The notes under the pieces: generated by a model
What the model was told of the DNA's origin: nothing
What the model saw: the letters and a program-made list of their open reading frames with translations, nothing else
Database searches by the model: none
DNA from: Vibrio gallicus
GTDB lineage: Bacteria; Pseudomonadota; Gammaproteobacteria; Enterobacterales; Vibrionaceae
Reading direction: 5' to 3'
DNA: 64,000 bases
Assembly: GCF_024346875.1 (NCBI RefSeq)
Contig: NZ_AP024872.1
Coordinates: forward strand, 434,001 to 498,000
Shown: in pieces, positions 1 to 7,186 of the stretch
How the letters are laid out: the number at the start of each line of letters is the position of its first letter
How positions within the stretch are numbered: position 1 is the stretch's first letter
Program-made: the position numbers and the translations under genes

Positions 1-752
1 TGTTTGAACAGATGGTGCAGGTTTGGCAGCAAGAGTCAGAACAGTACATTCGACCTCATTTAGATGCGTTACTTGAGCAGGCTGTTAGTAAGGATTGTGG
101 TAAAAGCTTGATGACACAAAGCCTGCCAACTTGGTTAACTAGCATAAATATCAGCCGCAATACAACCCAGCGACCTGGTAGAACGTCTCATAAACTGGTA
201 ATCACAATAGATAGTCAGTCTAAATTAGACAGTATTGATTTTATCCGATGGCCGGAACGACACATCTCTGCTGAACACCAGATCTTTCAAAAGACTGAAA
301 AAATCTACAATGATGATAGACAGATGCATACAACGCAGAAGGTCTATAACATCCCTCGCCGTTTAGATAGTGGATTGTACCAACTCACTATTAAAGATAA
401 TGACGGGGAAAGCTGGAACTCTTGGGTCATTATTGATGCGATAAAGCCGCCACAATCAGTGCGCTGGGAATCTCGAGATAAGTGGGTGGTAGATAAAACC
501 AAATTGCTTAATCGAGCCTGCCCACTGCCAAGGCAAGAAATACAAGTTTCAGAATATAAAGAAGGTAAATACAGTCAGGTGTGGAGTAATAGCTACGAGT
601 CGCCCCGATATCCTACTCATTTACCGAAAAATGCGATTGAAGCAAATCGCTATTTACTGAGCGTCTCCATGGTCAATTCTCGTTGGCAGGGACCGGTAGT
701 AATACAGCAGCAAAACACCATTAGTAAAACCATTGACCTTACAGAAGAGTAG
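1..752 (+). CDS. DUF2861-like protein (vxr operon type), 5'-truncated by window edge
   Basis: The reading frame is open to the left window edge (codons from base 3, before the first ATG at 12), so this is the C-terminal part (at least 246 residues) of a longer protein. No catalytic motif is visible; the middle and C-terminal parts look beta-rich with many W/Y residues, as in a periplasmic beta-sandwich protein. From memory it resembles DUF2861 proteins of Vibrio, encoded in the vxrABCDE operon next to the VxrAB two-component system that controls type VI secretion and cell-wall stress. The YoaH-like gene 17 bases downstream supports that identification. The N-terminus, where a signal peptide would be, is outside the window. 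Family call moderate; exact vxr letter not decided. Confidence 0.6.
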   Translation, partial: FEQMVQVWQQESEQYIRPHLDALLEQAVSKDCGKSLMTQSLPTWLTSINISRNTTQRPGRTSHKLVITIDSQSKLDSIDFIRWPERHISAEHQIFQKTEKIYNDDRQMHTTQKVYNIPRRLDSGLYQLTIKDNDGESWNSWVIIDAIKPPQSVRWESRDKWVVDKTKLLNRACPLPRQEIQVSEYKEGKYSQVWSNSYESPRYPTHLPKNAIEANRYLLSVSMVNSRWQGPVVIQQQNTISKTIDLTEE

Positions 753-769
753 GGTAAAAGAGGATTAAC

Positions 770-922
770 ATGTTTGATGATTTACCACCGATAAGCCATG
801 CCGAGCAACAGAAAGCAGTTGAAGAGATCCAACGCTTGATGAGTGAAGGAATGAGTACTGCACAAGCAATTAAGTTAGTAGCAGAACGAATTCGAGCTGA
901 GTATAAAAACAAGCAAGATTAA
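770..922 (+). CDS. UPF0181 (YoaH) family small protein
   Basis: A 50-residue protein starting [20 protein letters not shown] and ending [11 protein letters not shown]. The pattern L-P-x-h-x-H-x-x-Q-Q-x-A-V-E-x-I-Q-x-L-M-x-x-G-M-S-x-x-Q-A-I matches UPF0181/YoaH of enteric bacteria, here without the acidic tail of the E. coli protein. A good Shine-Dalgarno (AGAGGA) lies about 6 bases before the ATG. It follows the DUF2861-like gene by 17 bases and is probably the last gene of the vxr-type operon; V. cholerae has a UPF0181 protein at that place, to my recollection VCA0569/VxrE. Molecular function is unknown. Confidence 0.85.
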   Translation: MFDDLPPISHAEQQKAVEEIQRLMSEGMSTAQAIKLVAERIRAEYKNKQD

Positions 923-1220
923 TTCTATGTGAATAGGCGTAACTATTTAATTATCAATAGCTTATTATGTTTTGGTTCGCAATTAAACAAGCGTATATTG
1001 GATTCATCTAAGCCTGTGGTCGTTATTTAAAATGACGCTCTTTGTGACCGCGTCACTAGTAATTATTCTGACGATGTATATCGTTTAGGGCTTTAGGGCG
1101 TAAATGTACTCAAGAGCCAAAGAATACGAATTAACCAACACAAGTTATAATTATTGATATGCAGTGGATCTGATTTCCGAGCCACTTGTTGGTGTAGAAT
1201 AGATTTAGAGGTGCTACCTG
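923..1220. other. intergenic region, nothing firm
   Basis: About 300 bases, AT-rich, without a coding frame I can support and without a canonical terminator after the YoaH-like gene. It must hold the promoter of the small membrane protein gene that follows; no convincing -35/-10 pair was identified. Confidence 0.4.
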
Positions 1221-1406
1221 ATGATCCGACCTAAACATGTGTTCCGCGCAGTTTGTTTATGTTGCGGGGTAGCTTTGACTGTATTGGCGCTTGTTGATGG
1301 CTATAATGATTTTTTAAAACATTTAGACTCTCAATGGATTTTAGGTGCGGGTGTAATTTTAATTGGAGTTGCAGCTCGTAAGGCGGCAGTAACATTACCA
1401 AAATGA
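1221..1406 (+). CDS. small hypothetical protein with two membrane segments
   Basis: A 61-residue protein, not recognised. Hydrophobic stretches lie at about residues 8-27 (rich in Cys/Ala/Val/Leu) and 39-53 (ILGAGVILIGVAA), separated by a short charged loop DGYNDFLKHLDSQ; the N-terminus is basic. This fits a two-pass inner-membrane hairpin. A purine-rich ribosome binding site (AGAGGTG) precedes the ATG at a suitable distance. It stands alone, with about 300 bases of noncoding DNA before it and 400 after it. It could be a conserved vibrio small protein; no function can be stated. Confidence 0.6.
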   Translation: MIRPKHVFRAVCLCCGVALTVLALVDGYNDFLKHLDSQWILGAGVILIGVAARKAAVTLPK

Positions 1407-1806
1407 ACTCATGATTAAGTGTCGGCCTTGGTTCGATACCTAGAATACCTCGGTGCGCATAATGTATATTATGTTAAATTGAATAATATTGTTAATATAG
1501 CTCATAAGCAATCAAGATAGATTGCTTACCCTCTTCTTAAGGTTCTTTATAAATAATATGCTCTGCTTAGTATTCGATTCGGAGCTCAATAGTAGAAATC
1601 AGACATCCAGTTTATTTCGAAATCAGAACGATACTTAACCCCTACATGGTAAAGCGCAAAATCAAGCGTTCAAATCGGCTAAATGTTGGTCAGTGCCGTG
1701 AAATTGACATTAAAATACGTAAATTGGGGAATTCAAGGCGTGGCGTATCGTTAGCTAGGCTAATTAATATGGAGATGTGGTGAATATGAGTAAATAGAGC
1801 GAGTGG
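1407..1806. other. 400-base intergenic region with one hairpin
   Basis: No supported gene. A perfect 8-bp inverted repeat (AAGCAATC ... GATTGCTT, roughly 1506-1528) may end the upstream transcript, but it lacks a T-run, so terminator function is uncertain. The rest up to the convergent transposase stop shows no recognisable feature; no third copy of the REP-like repeat found upstream of the transposase is present here. Confidence 0.4.
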
Positions 1807-2805
1807 TTAGTGCAAACATCGTCGCAGTTGGTTCTTTTTCGCTATCCATCGCCTACCTGTGTGCTCTGCAAATAACGCCAATTCATCTAGTGTACCGACA
1901 GCTCCTTGATAATCTTTACCAAAATTACTGGCTAAGCCCATCCAAGTCTCTGTATCTAAGCCGAGTGAGTGCAGTAGTTTCGGGTGCGAAGCGACAATTG
2001 CACCGGGTTTGTCATTTCGAATAACACGGCCACTCCAATCCACTAGCTCAATATAATCGAGTAATGAATACGGAATGCCAAGCTGCTCAGACTCACTGGT
2101 ATCGCCAACAAAACCAAATAATGCCTTCTTGTTACAAGGGTTGTCACTTTGCTGTTCATCTTGATGTGACACTCCGTGAACACGCTCATAAACGGAGGTG
2201 TATTCAGACGCTTCGATACTGTCGTTGATGCCTGCGCGTATCGGATTCAAATCGACATAAGCCATGCACGTTAATAAGGCTTCTTCATCAAGTAACGCTT
2301 GAGACTTAAACCTCCCCTCCCAAAACCTTCCGGAGCAGTCATCTTCTGCGTTGGCTTTGCGTGCAATAAACTCATTTAGGCTGCGCATAAACCATGAAAT
2401 ATCAATCAGGCGATCTCGCCAATCATTGATGATACTAAGAGCCGCTTTACTTTCAACTTCAGCGCAGGTTTGCTTTTTTAGCCAGCGCTGAACTAATACG
2501 GGAAGTGAGTACAACAGCCCCCACCTCCAGCAGACCTCTTCATCACTAAGCTGTTGATTTAATTGCTCGTCGACATGCAGCACAATGTGGTAATGATTTG
2601 ACATCACCGCATAGGCGCAGATATCCATACTAAATACCGTCGACAAATAATGCATCCGCTCAACCACCCACGCTCGGCGGTGCTCAAATGATTGCCCTGT
2701 ATATTTATCGTCACCACACAGATAGGCTCTGCGAACACAACGCGAGATACAATGATAATAAGGAGTATCAGAAAGGGAGACTTGAGACTGTCGAGATTGG
2801 GTCAT
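1807..2805 (-). CDS. REP-associated tyrosine transposase (RAYT, Y1/HUH type)
   Basis: A 332-residue Y1-transposase-like protein. Hallmarks: N-terminal YYHCISRCVRRAYLCG, the metal-binding HUH motif in NHYHIVLH near residues 71-78, and the later YVDLNPIRAG signature of IS200/IS605-related RAYT proteins. RAYTs cut and join single-stranded DNA through a catalytic tyrosine and are single-copy domesticated genes linked to spreading of REP palindromes. A very good Shine-Dalgarno (GGAGG) precedes the start. No IS-like ends or target duplications flank it; instead two related REP-like repeats lie just upstream. Length is typical for the large vibrio/Shewanella subgroup. Coding frame intact. Confidence 0.85.
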   Translation of the reverse strand: MTQSRQSQVSLSDTPYYHCISRCVRRAYLCGDDKYTGQSFEHRRAWVVERMHYLSTVFSMDICAYAVMSNHYHIVLHVDEQLNQQLSDEEVCWRWGLLYSLPVLVQRWLKKQTCAEVESKAALSIINDWRDRLIDISWFMRSLNEFIARKANAEDDCSGRFWEGRFKSQALLDEEALLTCMAYVDLNPIRAGINDSIEASEYTSVYERVHGVSHQDEQQSDNPCNKKALFGFVGDTSESEQLGIPYSLLDYIELVDWSGRVIRNDKPGAIVASHPKLLHSLGLDTETWMGLASNFGKDYQGAVGTLDELALFAEHTGRRWIAKKNQLRRCLH

Positions 2806-2843
2806 AACAACTACCTCCGAAGTGCGCTATGAATCACTTAAAA

Positions 2844-2893
2844 CTAGTTGTGGGACCAAGAGGCGTCAATATTTATGGGTGTCCACAAATTTT
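2844..2893 (-). repeat. REP-like repeat, copy 1
   Basis: About 50 bases starting CTAGTTGTGGGACC and containing GTCAATAT and TTTATGGGTGTCCACA on the plus strand. TGTGG...ACC can pair with GGT...CCACA to form an imperfect hairpin, and the copy is preceded by a CTAG tetranucleotide, both features of REP elements recognised by RAYTs. It sits about 40 bases upstream of the RAYT start codon. Orientation given is that of the transposase gene. Confidence 0.6.
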
Positions 2894-2979
2894 CTTAGCG
2901 ATTGAGGCCGTCAAACACGAAAACCGTTATTCCAAAAAATTCGGATTAAAATACCCTAGCCCCGCTATCGCGTGCAAGG

Positions 2980-3029
2980 CTAGTTGTGGGGTCAAGAGAC
3001 GTCAATATATTTGGGTTTCCTCAATTTTT
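2980..3029 (-). repeat. REP-like repeat, copy 2
   Basis: Second copy, in the same orientation, starts CTAGTTGTGGGGTCAAGAG with GACGTCAATATATTTGGGT; about four fifths identical to copy 1 over its first 40 bases, starting 136 bases from it. It runs up to the stop codon of the convergent-side GNAT gene. Its hairpin is weaker than in copy 1. Likely the other half of a REP pair around the RAYT promoter region. Confidence 0.6.
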
Positions 3030-3552
3030 ATCTCTCGTAAATAAGATCAGAATAAAGCTGCCCGCGCATTTGATAAACATCTGGGATGATTTTTTGAAGT
3101 CTGAATCCACATTTGTGTAGTACGCGTTCTGAGGCAATGTTACCTTGCGTTACAACCGCGCGAAATTTGTCTATCCCGTGATGGCGCTCTGCCCAATGTA
3201 TCAATGCTGATAAGGACTCTGTGCCATAGCCCTTGCCTTGAAACTGGGACCTTAATAGAAACCCCACTTCGGCGGTGTCCCCATCCAGCCAGAAACCGGT
3301 GATTCCAAACTTAACTGAACTATTGGATTGTTGAATGGTGAGGCATAACCACGAATCGGACTCTTTTAGCCAAGGTTGTACTCTATCTACGAACTTGTTT
3401 TTAATATCAGGAAGTTGGGGTTGGTCAAAACAATGTTTAATTACGTCTGTGTCAGTATATAGAGAGTGGAACATGTCCCAATCGGCATCGACTAAGTTCG
3501 AAATCAACAGATTTGGTGTTTCAATGCATATCTGTGTGTTTGGTAATACCAT
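3028..3552 (-). CDS. GNAT acetyltransferase, RimJ/RimL type
   Basis: A 174-residue protein with the GNAT fold: N-terminal TPNLLISNLVDADWDMF, central VGFLLRSQFQGKGYGTESL carrying the acetyl-CoA pyrophosphate motif (Q-G-K-G-Y-G-T), and C-terminal NIASERVLHKCGFR typical of ribosomal-protein-alanine-acetyltransferase-like enzymes. It would move an acetyl group from acetyl-CoA to an amine; the substrate cannot be read from sequence. It lies between the REP-like repeats and a divergently transcribed Fur-family gene; the 180-base gap holds both promoters. Frame intact, length normal. Confidence 0.8.
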   Translation of the reverse strand: MVLPNTQICIETPNLLISNLVDADWDMFHSLYTDTDVIKHCFDQPQLPDIKNKFVDRVQPWLKESDSWLCLTIQQSNSSVKFGITGFWLDGDTAEVGFLLRSQFQGKGYGTESLSALIHWAERHHGIDKFRAVVTQGNIASERVLHKCGFRLQKIIPDVYQMRGQLYSDLIYER

Positions 3553-3731
3553 GTTCTTAACTTTCCTTGTATAGCCGTAACTAGGTGTGGTAGTTGGCAG
3601 ATTCTTTTACGCCAAAAATATCAACATTTGAATAGAAACTTAGAGTTCTTTAATATGGATTATGGAAACTGCTCTGTATGTTATATCATACAGGCTCTAT
3701 GAGGCTATGCTCGCTTTTACAGGTAATTTCA

Positions 3732-4181
3732 ATGACGCAATTAGACGATATCATTAACCATGCAGAATCGGTTTGTAAGGATCGAGGCTCTCGCTTAACT
3801 ACAAAGCGTAAGCAGATTTTATCTGGTTTGGTACTGTCTAAAAAAGCATTATCTGCTTATGAGCTAATCGATTACTGCAAACAGGAGTTTGATATTACGG
3901 TACCTGCAATGTCTATGTACCGCATTCTCGAGTTTTTAGAGGCTGAGTCGTTAGTACATAAACTAAGCCTAGCCAATAAATATGTCGCATGTTCTCATAT
4001 TACCTGCCAACACGACCACGGGGTTCCGCAATTCTTTATTTGTAGTAACTGTAATAAGGTTTCTGAGTTCAGTATCAGTCAATCTACTATGGCCGAGCTG
4101 CAATCTTGCGCGCAGCAAGCTGGTTACACGCTTTCCAGTCAACAGTTAGAGATGAATTGTCTTTGTAACGATTGCGCATAG
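3732..4181 (+). CDS. Fur-family transcriptional regulator (Zur-like)
   Basis: Starting at the ATG at 3732 (MTQLDDIINHAES) the protein has 149 residues; a longer frame begins at 3678 but adds an unrelated N-terminus. The winged-helix part (RLTTKRKQILSGLVLSKKALSAYELIDY ... SMYRILEFLEAESLVHKL) matches Fur/Zur. Metal ligands are visible: CSHITCQHDHG, the CSNC pair, and the C-terminal CLCNDC pair, giving a cysteine-rich structural zinc site as in Zur. It likely represses metal uptake or related genes when loaded with metal. No target operon is adjacent: the next gene is a dehydrogenase 445 bases away. Zur versus another Fur subgroup is not settled. Confidence 0.75.
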   Translation: MTQLDDIINHAESVCKDRGSRLTTKRKQILSGLVLSKKALSAYELIDYCKQEFDITVPAMSMYRILEFLEAESLVHKLSLANKYVACSHITCQHDHGVPQFFICSNCNKVSEFSISQSTMAELQSCAQQAGYTLSSQQLEMNCLCNDCA

Positions 4182-4626
4182 TTTTATTGCGGATACTTTT
4201 ATTGCTCATATTTTTCAGACCGGTGTAAACGCACAACTTAGCTTTATCCTCAATCTTGCCTGATTTGTGTGTATATACAGGTGATAGACTCATTCGAACT
4301 TGATCTAATTAATATTACAATATAACCCTATTTTCGAGTGATATTCTTCTATTGAAACGGTGCATATTTGGTCTTTTAAGCGTCGTTATTATCCCTATTC
4401 ATATCTAGTAACACTTACCTGCGTTTAAAGAATTTTTAAAAAAAGTGCTTATAAACTCAGGTATTGCCTATACTAATATGCGATTAGGCACCTGTTTTGG
4501 ACGACATCAAATCAAGAAACGCGACCTATTTAACACTTTTGGCCTCTGAGTCATTGCGTAAATCTAAGGCAAAGTATATTATCCTCATAAATAGTAATAC
4601 AATAGTATATGAATTAGGAGTTAGAC
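4182..4626. promoter_or_regulatory. intergenic region with sigma-70 promoter for the dehydrogenase
   Basis: 445 bases without a supported gene. Near the 3' end a good promoter reads TTGCGT (4554-4559), 17-base spacer, TATTAT (4577-4582), which would give a leader of about 35-40 bases before the ATG at 4627. The ribosome binding site AGGAG sits 7 bases before the ATG. The remaining about 370 bases are AT-rich with no clear structure, and could hold an extended control region for this strongly biased gene. Confidence 0.55.
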
Positions 4627-5508
4627 ATGACTAAACCAGTAATTGGTTTCATCGGCCTTGGCCTTATGGGCGGCAACATGGTAGAAAACCTTCAAACCCG
4701 CGGTTTTGAAGTAAACGTAATGGATCTAAACAAAGATGCAGTTGCAGCTGTTCTAGCTCGTGGTAATGCATCTCAAGCAACTTCTGGTAAAGAACTTGCT
4801 GAAAAATCTGACATCGTAATGCTTTGCCTAACAACTTCTGAAGTTGTTGAGAAAGTTGTTTACGGCGAAACTGGTATCCTAGCGGGTATGTCTGAAGGCA
4901 AAACTCTAATCGACTTCGGTACTTCTATCCCTGCTTCTACTAAGAAGATTGGTGCTGACCTTGCTGCTAAAGGCGCTGGCATGATCGATGCTCCTCTAGG
5001 TCGTACTCCTGCTCACGCTAAAGATGGTCTTCTTAACATCATGGCTGCTGGCGACATCGATACTTTCAACAAAGTTAAACCAGTTCTTGACGAACAAGGC
5101 GAAAACGTATTCCACCTAGGTGCTCTAGGTGCAGGTCACGTTACTAAGCTTGTTAACAACTTCATGGGTATGACTACTGTTGCTACTATGTCTCAAGCGT
5201 TCGCAGTTGCTAAACTAGCAGGCGTTGACGGTCAGCAACTATTTGACATAATGTCAGCTGGTCCTTCTAACTCTCCATTCATGCAGTTCTGCAAATTCTA
5301 CGCTGTAGATGGCGAAGAAAAACTAGGTTTCTCTGTTGCTAACGCAAACAAAGACCTTGGTTACTTCCTTGCACTATGTGAAGAGCTAGGTACTGAGTCT
5401 CTAATCGCTCAAGGTACTTCTACTAGCCTACAAGCTGCTGTTGATGCAGGCATGGGTCAAAACGACGTACCAGTTATCTTCGACTACTTCACTAACCTTA
5501 AGAAGTAA
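4627..5508 (+). CDS. beta-hydroxyacid dehydrogenase, GRT-motif type (YihU-like)
   Basis: A 293-residue NAD(P)-dependent dehydrogenase of the 3-hydroxyisobutyrate dehydrogenase family. The N-terminal Rossmann motif is IGFIGLGLMGGNM; the catalytic lysine is K174 in GAGHVTKLVNN. The substrate loop, usually DAPVSGG in this family, is DAPLGRT with R126. A GRT sequence at this place is what I recall for YihU (sulfolactaldehyde / 4-hydroxybutyrate dehydrogenase), so an anionic C3-C4 semialdehyde substrate is possible. Codon choice is extremely biased (GGT, GCT, ACT, CTA, AAC), like the porin at 58 kb and unlike most neighbours, which indicates high expression. It is monocistronic, with its own promoter and terminator. 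Confidence 0.8.
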   Translation: MTKPVIGFIGLGLMGGNMVENLQTRGFEVNVMDLNKDAVAAVLARGNASQATSGKELAEKSDIVMLCLTTSEVVEKVVYGETGILAGMSEGKTLIDFGTSIPASTKKIGADLAAKGAGMIDAPLGRTPAHAKDGLLNIMAAGDIDTFNKVKPVLDEQGENVFHLGALGAGHVTKLVNNFMGMTTVATMSQAFAVAKLAGVDGQQLFDIMSAGPSNSPFMQFCKFYAVDGEEKLGFSVANANKDLGYFLALCEELGTESLIAQGTSTSLQAAVDAGMGQNDVPVIFDYFTNLKK

Positions 5509-5534
5509 TCTCAGATAATCTGATAGATATTATT

Positions 5535-5562
5535 AAGCCCCGTTATTAACGGGGCTTTTTTT
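5535..5562 (+). terminator. rho-independent terminator after the dehydrogenase
   Basis: AAGCCCCGTTA/TTAACGGGGCT hairpin followed by seven T, 27 bases after the dehydrogenase stop. Confidence 0.9.
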
Positions 5563-5583
5563 GTGCCAAATTTTGACTGAATG

Positions 5584-5904
5584 TTAATGAGTAAATACCA
5601 GGTTATTAAGCACTAAGAAGATCATCATGCTAACTACTGTGGTCAACAGTACGTTATGAGTTCTATATATAATGATGATGGCTAATATGGCACACAGAAG
5701 ATATGGATTGTATAAAGAAACCCATAATGTATCTTGCGGCGTAAATACAATTGGCGCCGTGATAGCGGTCAAAACGGTAGGCCCTGAATAACTTAGGATC
5801 CGCTGCAACCAAGGCGCAATCCTGAGTGGCAGTTTAGGCTCCAGGAAAAGATAACGACTGAAAAAAACCAAGCTTGCAAGTATGAAGATTGTTATTAAAG
5901 TCAA
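5584..5904 (-). CDS. azlD: AzlD-family branched-chain amino acid export subunit
   Basis: A 106-residue, almost entirely hydrophobic protein with three to four membrane segments; the pattern SRYLFLEPKLPLRIAPWLQRILSYSGPTVLTAI matches AzlD. AzlC and AzlD form an inner-membrane exporter for branched-chain amino acids and analogues. The start codon overlaps the azlC stop by 4 bases (ATGA-type coupling), so the pair is translated together. The gene ends convergently, 75 bases from the dehydrogenase stop. Confidence 0.85.
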   Translation of the reverse strand: MTLITIFILASLVFFSRYLFLEPKLPLRIAPWLQRILSYSGPTVLTAITAPIVFTPQDTLWVSLYNPYLLCAILAIIIIYRTHNVLLTTVVSMMIFLVLNNLVFTH

Positions 5905-6596
5905 AGCTGACTCCCCTTCACTTTCTCTGCAGCAAAGCCGGCTAACATTCCACCAAGGCTTGAGAGCATAAGAGCCCCTTCAATGTTTAATAGATGAAGT
6001 CCCACCGATAGGAACAAGGCGACCAGTACAGCGATTAACGTCGGAGAGTCCTTAATTGCGGGTACGACTAAAGCGATAAAGGTGGCGGCTACCGCAAACT
6101 CCAACCCTAATTCGCTTAAAATAGGAAGATAACTTCCGGCCACAATGCCAACTAAGGTTGCGATATTCCAGCATAAATAAAAGCTCAGTCCTGCGCCAAG
6201 CGCATACCAAGTGTTAAACCTATCTTTTGATTGATTACCGCAGATAGCAAACAGTTCATCTGTTAATAAGAAACCGAGGATCAAACGCCATTTCAATGAC
6301 AATGGGCTAATCCGATCGCGCATCGATACACTATATAAAAAGTGCCTTGAAGTGATAAACAGCGTAGTTAGCAGCATGGTTACCATTCCAGCGCCTGCCT
6401 TTAGCATCCCAGTGATGACCAGTTGTGCTGATCCAGCAAACAAGATAGTTGATAATGCCTGACTCTCTAACGGGCTTAGCCCTGAGTCGATGGCATATGA
6501 GCCTGCTAATAGGCCCCAAGGAATGACCGCAACACTTAAAGGGATCATAGCAATAGCGCCTTTAAGTGCGTATTTTTTGTGACTTTTAGTTGTCAT
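5901..6596 (-). CDS. azlC: AzlC-family branched-chain amino acid exporter, large subunit
   Basis: A 231-residue protein with about seven membrane segments. The signature IPLSVAVIPWGLLAGSYAIDSGLSPLESQALSTILFAGSAQLV and the later TLFITSRHFLYSVSMRDR, LTDELFAI identify AzlC. With AzlD it exports branched-chain amino acids (known from the family; substrate here inferred). It is first in a two-gene operon; the promoter must lie in the short region after the yciH terminator. Frame intact, normal length. Confidence 0.9.
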   Translation of the reverse strand: MTTKSHKKYALKGAIAMIPLSVAVIPWGLLAGSYAIDSGLSPLESQALSTILFAGSAQLVITGMLKAGAGMVTMLLTTLFITSRHFLYSVSMRDRISPLSLKWRLILGFLLTDELFAICGNQSKDRFNTWYALGAGLSFYLCWNIATLVGIVAGSYLPILSELGLEFAVAATFIALVVPAIKDSPTLIAVLVALFLSVGLHLLNIEGALMLSSLGGMLAGFAAEKVKGSQL

Positions 6597-6630
6597 CTTC
6601 TCTCGATGTTTTATCTAGGTATTAAAACAC

Positions 6631-6654
6631 AAAAAGCCTCTATTTTAAGAGGCT
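6631..6654 (-). terminator. rho-independent terminator after yciH
   Basis: On the minus strand AGCCTCT-TAAAAT-AGAGGCT followed by TTTTT, 22 bases after the yciH stop. It separates yciH from azlCD. Confidence 0.9.
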
Positions 6655-6676
6655 CTCTTAAATAGTGGGATGGAGA

Positions 6677-6988
6677 TTAACCGCCAGCAAGTTTAACGGT
6701 AAAATTTTTCTTTTCTAAGTGTAGTTTGATCTTGTCTCTGTTATCGCCTTGAATTTCGATAACGCCGTCTTTGACCGACCCACCACAACCGCATACTTTT
6801 TTAAGTTCCGCAGCCATCAACTTAAGCCCTACATCATCAAGATCTAAACCGGTAACTAAACACACGCCCTTGCCTTTGCGACCTTTAGTTTGTCTTTGAA
6901 TTCGTACCACGCCATCACCTTTTTCGCGCTGTACTTTCTCTTGTTCTGGTTTGATTCTGCCAACTTCGGTTGAATATACGAGACTCAT
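6677..6988 (-). CDS. yciH: SUI1/eIF1-like translation factor YciH
   Basis: A 103-residue protein with the SUI1 core: VRIQRQTKGRKGKGVCLVTGL, then LKKVCGCGGSVKDGVIEIQGD and KLHLEKKNFTVKLAGG. This matches bacterial YciH, homologous to archaeal/eukaryotic initiation factor 1, which influences start-codon selection fidelity. The gene is monocistronic with its own terminator, divergent from the recombinase gene. V. cholerae has a SUI1 protein next to the vxr genes and ddl, to my recollection, which fits the synteny. Complete and normal length. Confidence 0.92.
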   Translation of the reverse strand: MSLVYSTEVGRIKPEQEKVQREKGDGVVRIQRQTKGRKGKGVCLVTGLDLDDVGLKLMAAELKKVCGCGGSVKDGVIEIQGDNRDKIKLHLEKKNFTVKLAGG

Positions 6989-7186
6989 GGATATGCCCTA
7001 ATAATTTGTGATAGTTAATATTATCATTTTTACGAACGAAGCTCAGCGTTGATCGCAGTGTTGGTTGAAAAATTGATGAAGTCTCTGTGTGTATCACTAT
7101 AGAATAGAAGCCAGGTAATACATTGGATATTTGGCGCGATTTGGTTTATTGTTAAGACATACAATATATTAGTTATAGTGCGTTAG

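Noticed and set aside
1425..1465. tRNA-like TTCGAT arm (GGTTCGATACC)
   Set aside because: Only a T-arm-like fragment; no acceptor, D or anticodon arm can be drawn around it.
1803..2024. 73-codon plus-strand frame
   Set aside because: Entirely antisense to the RAYT gene, no ribosome binding site, no known family.
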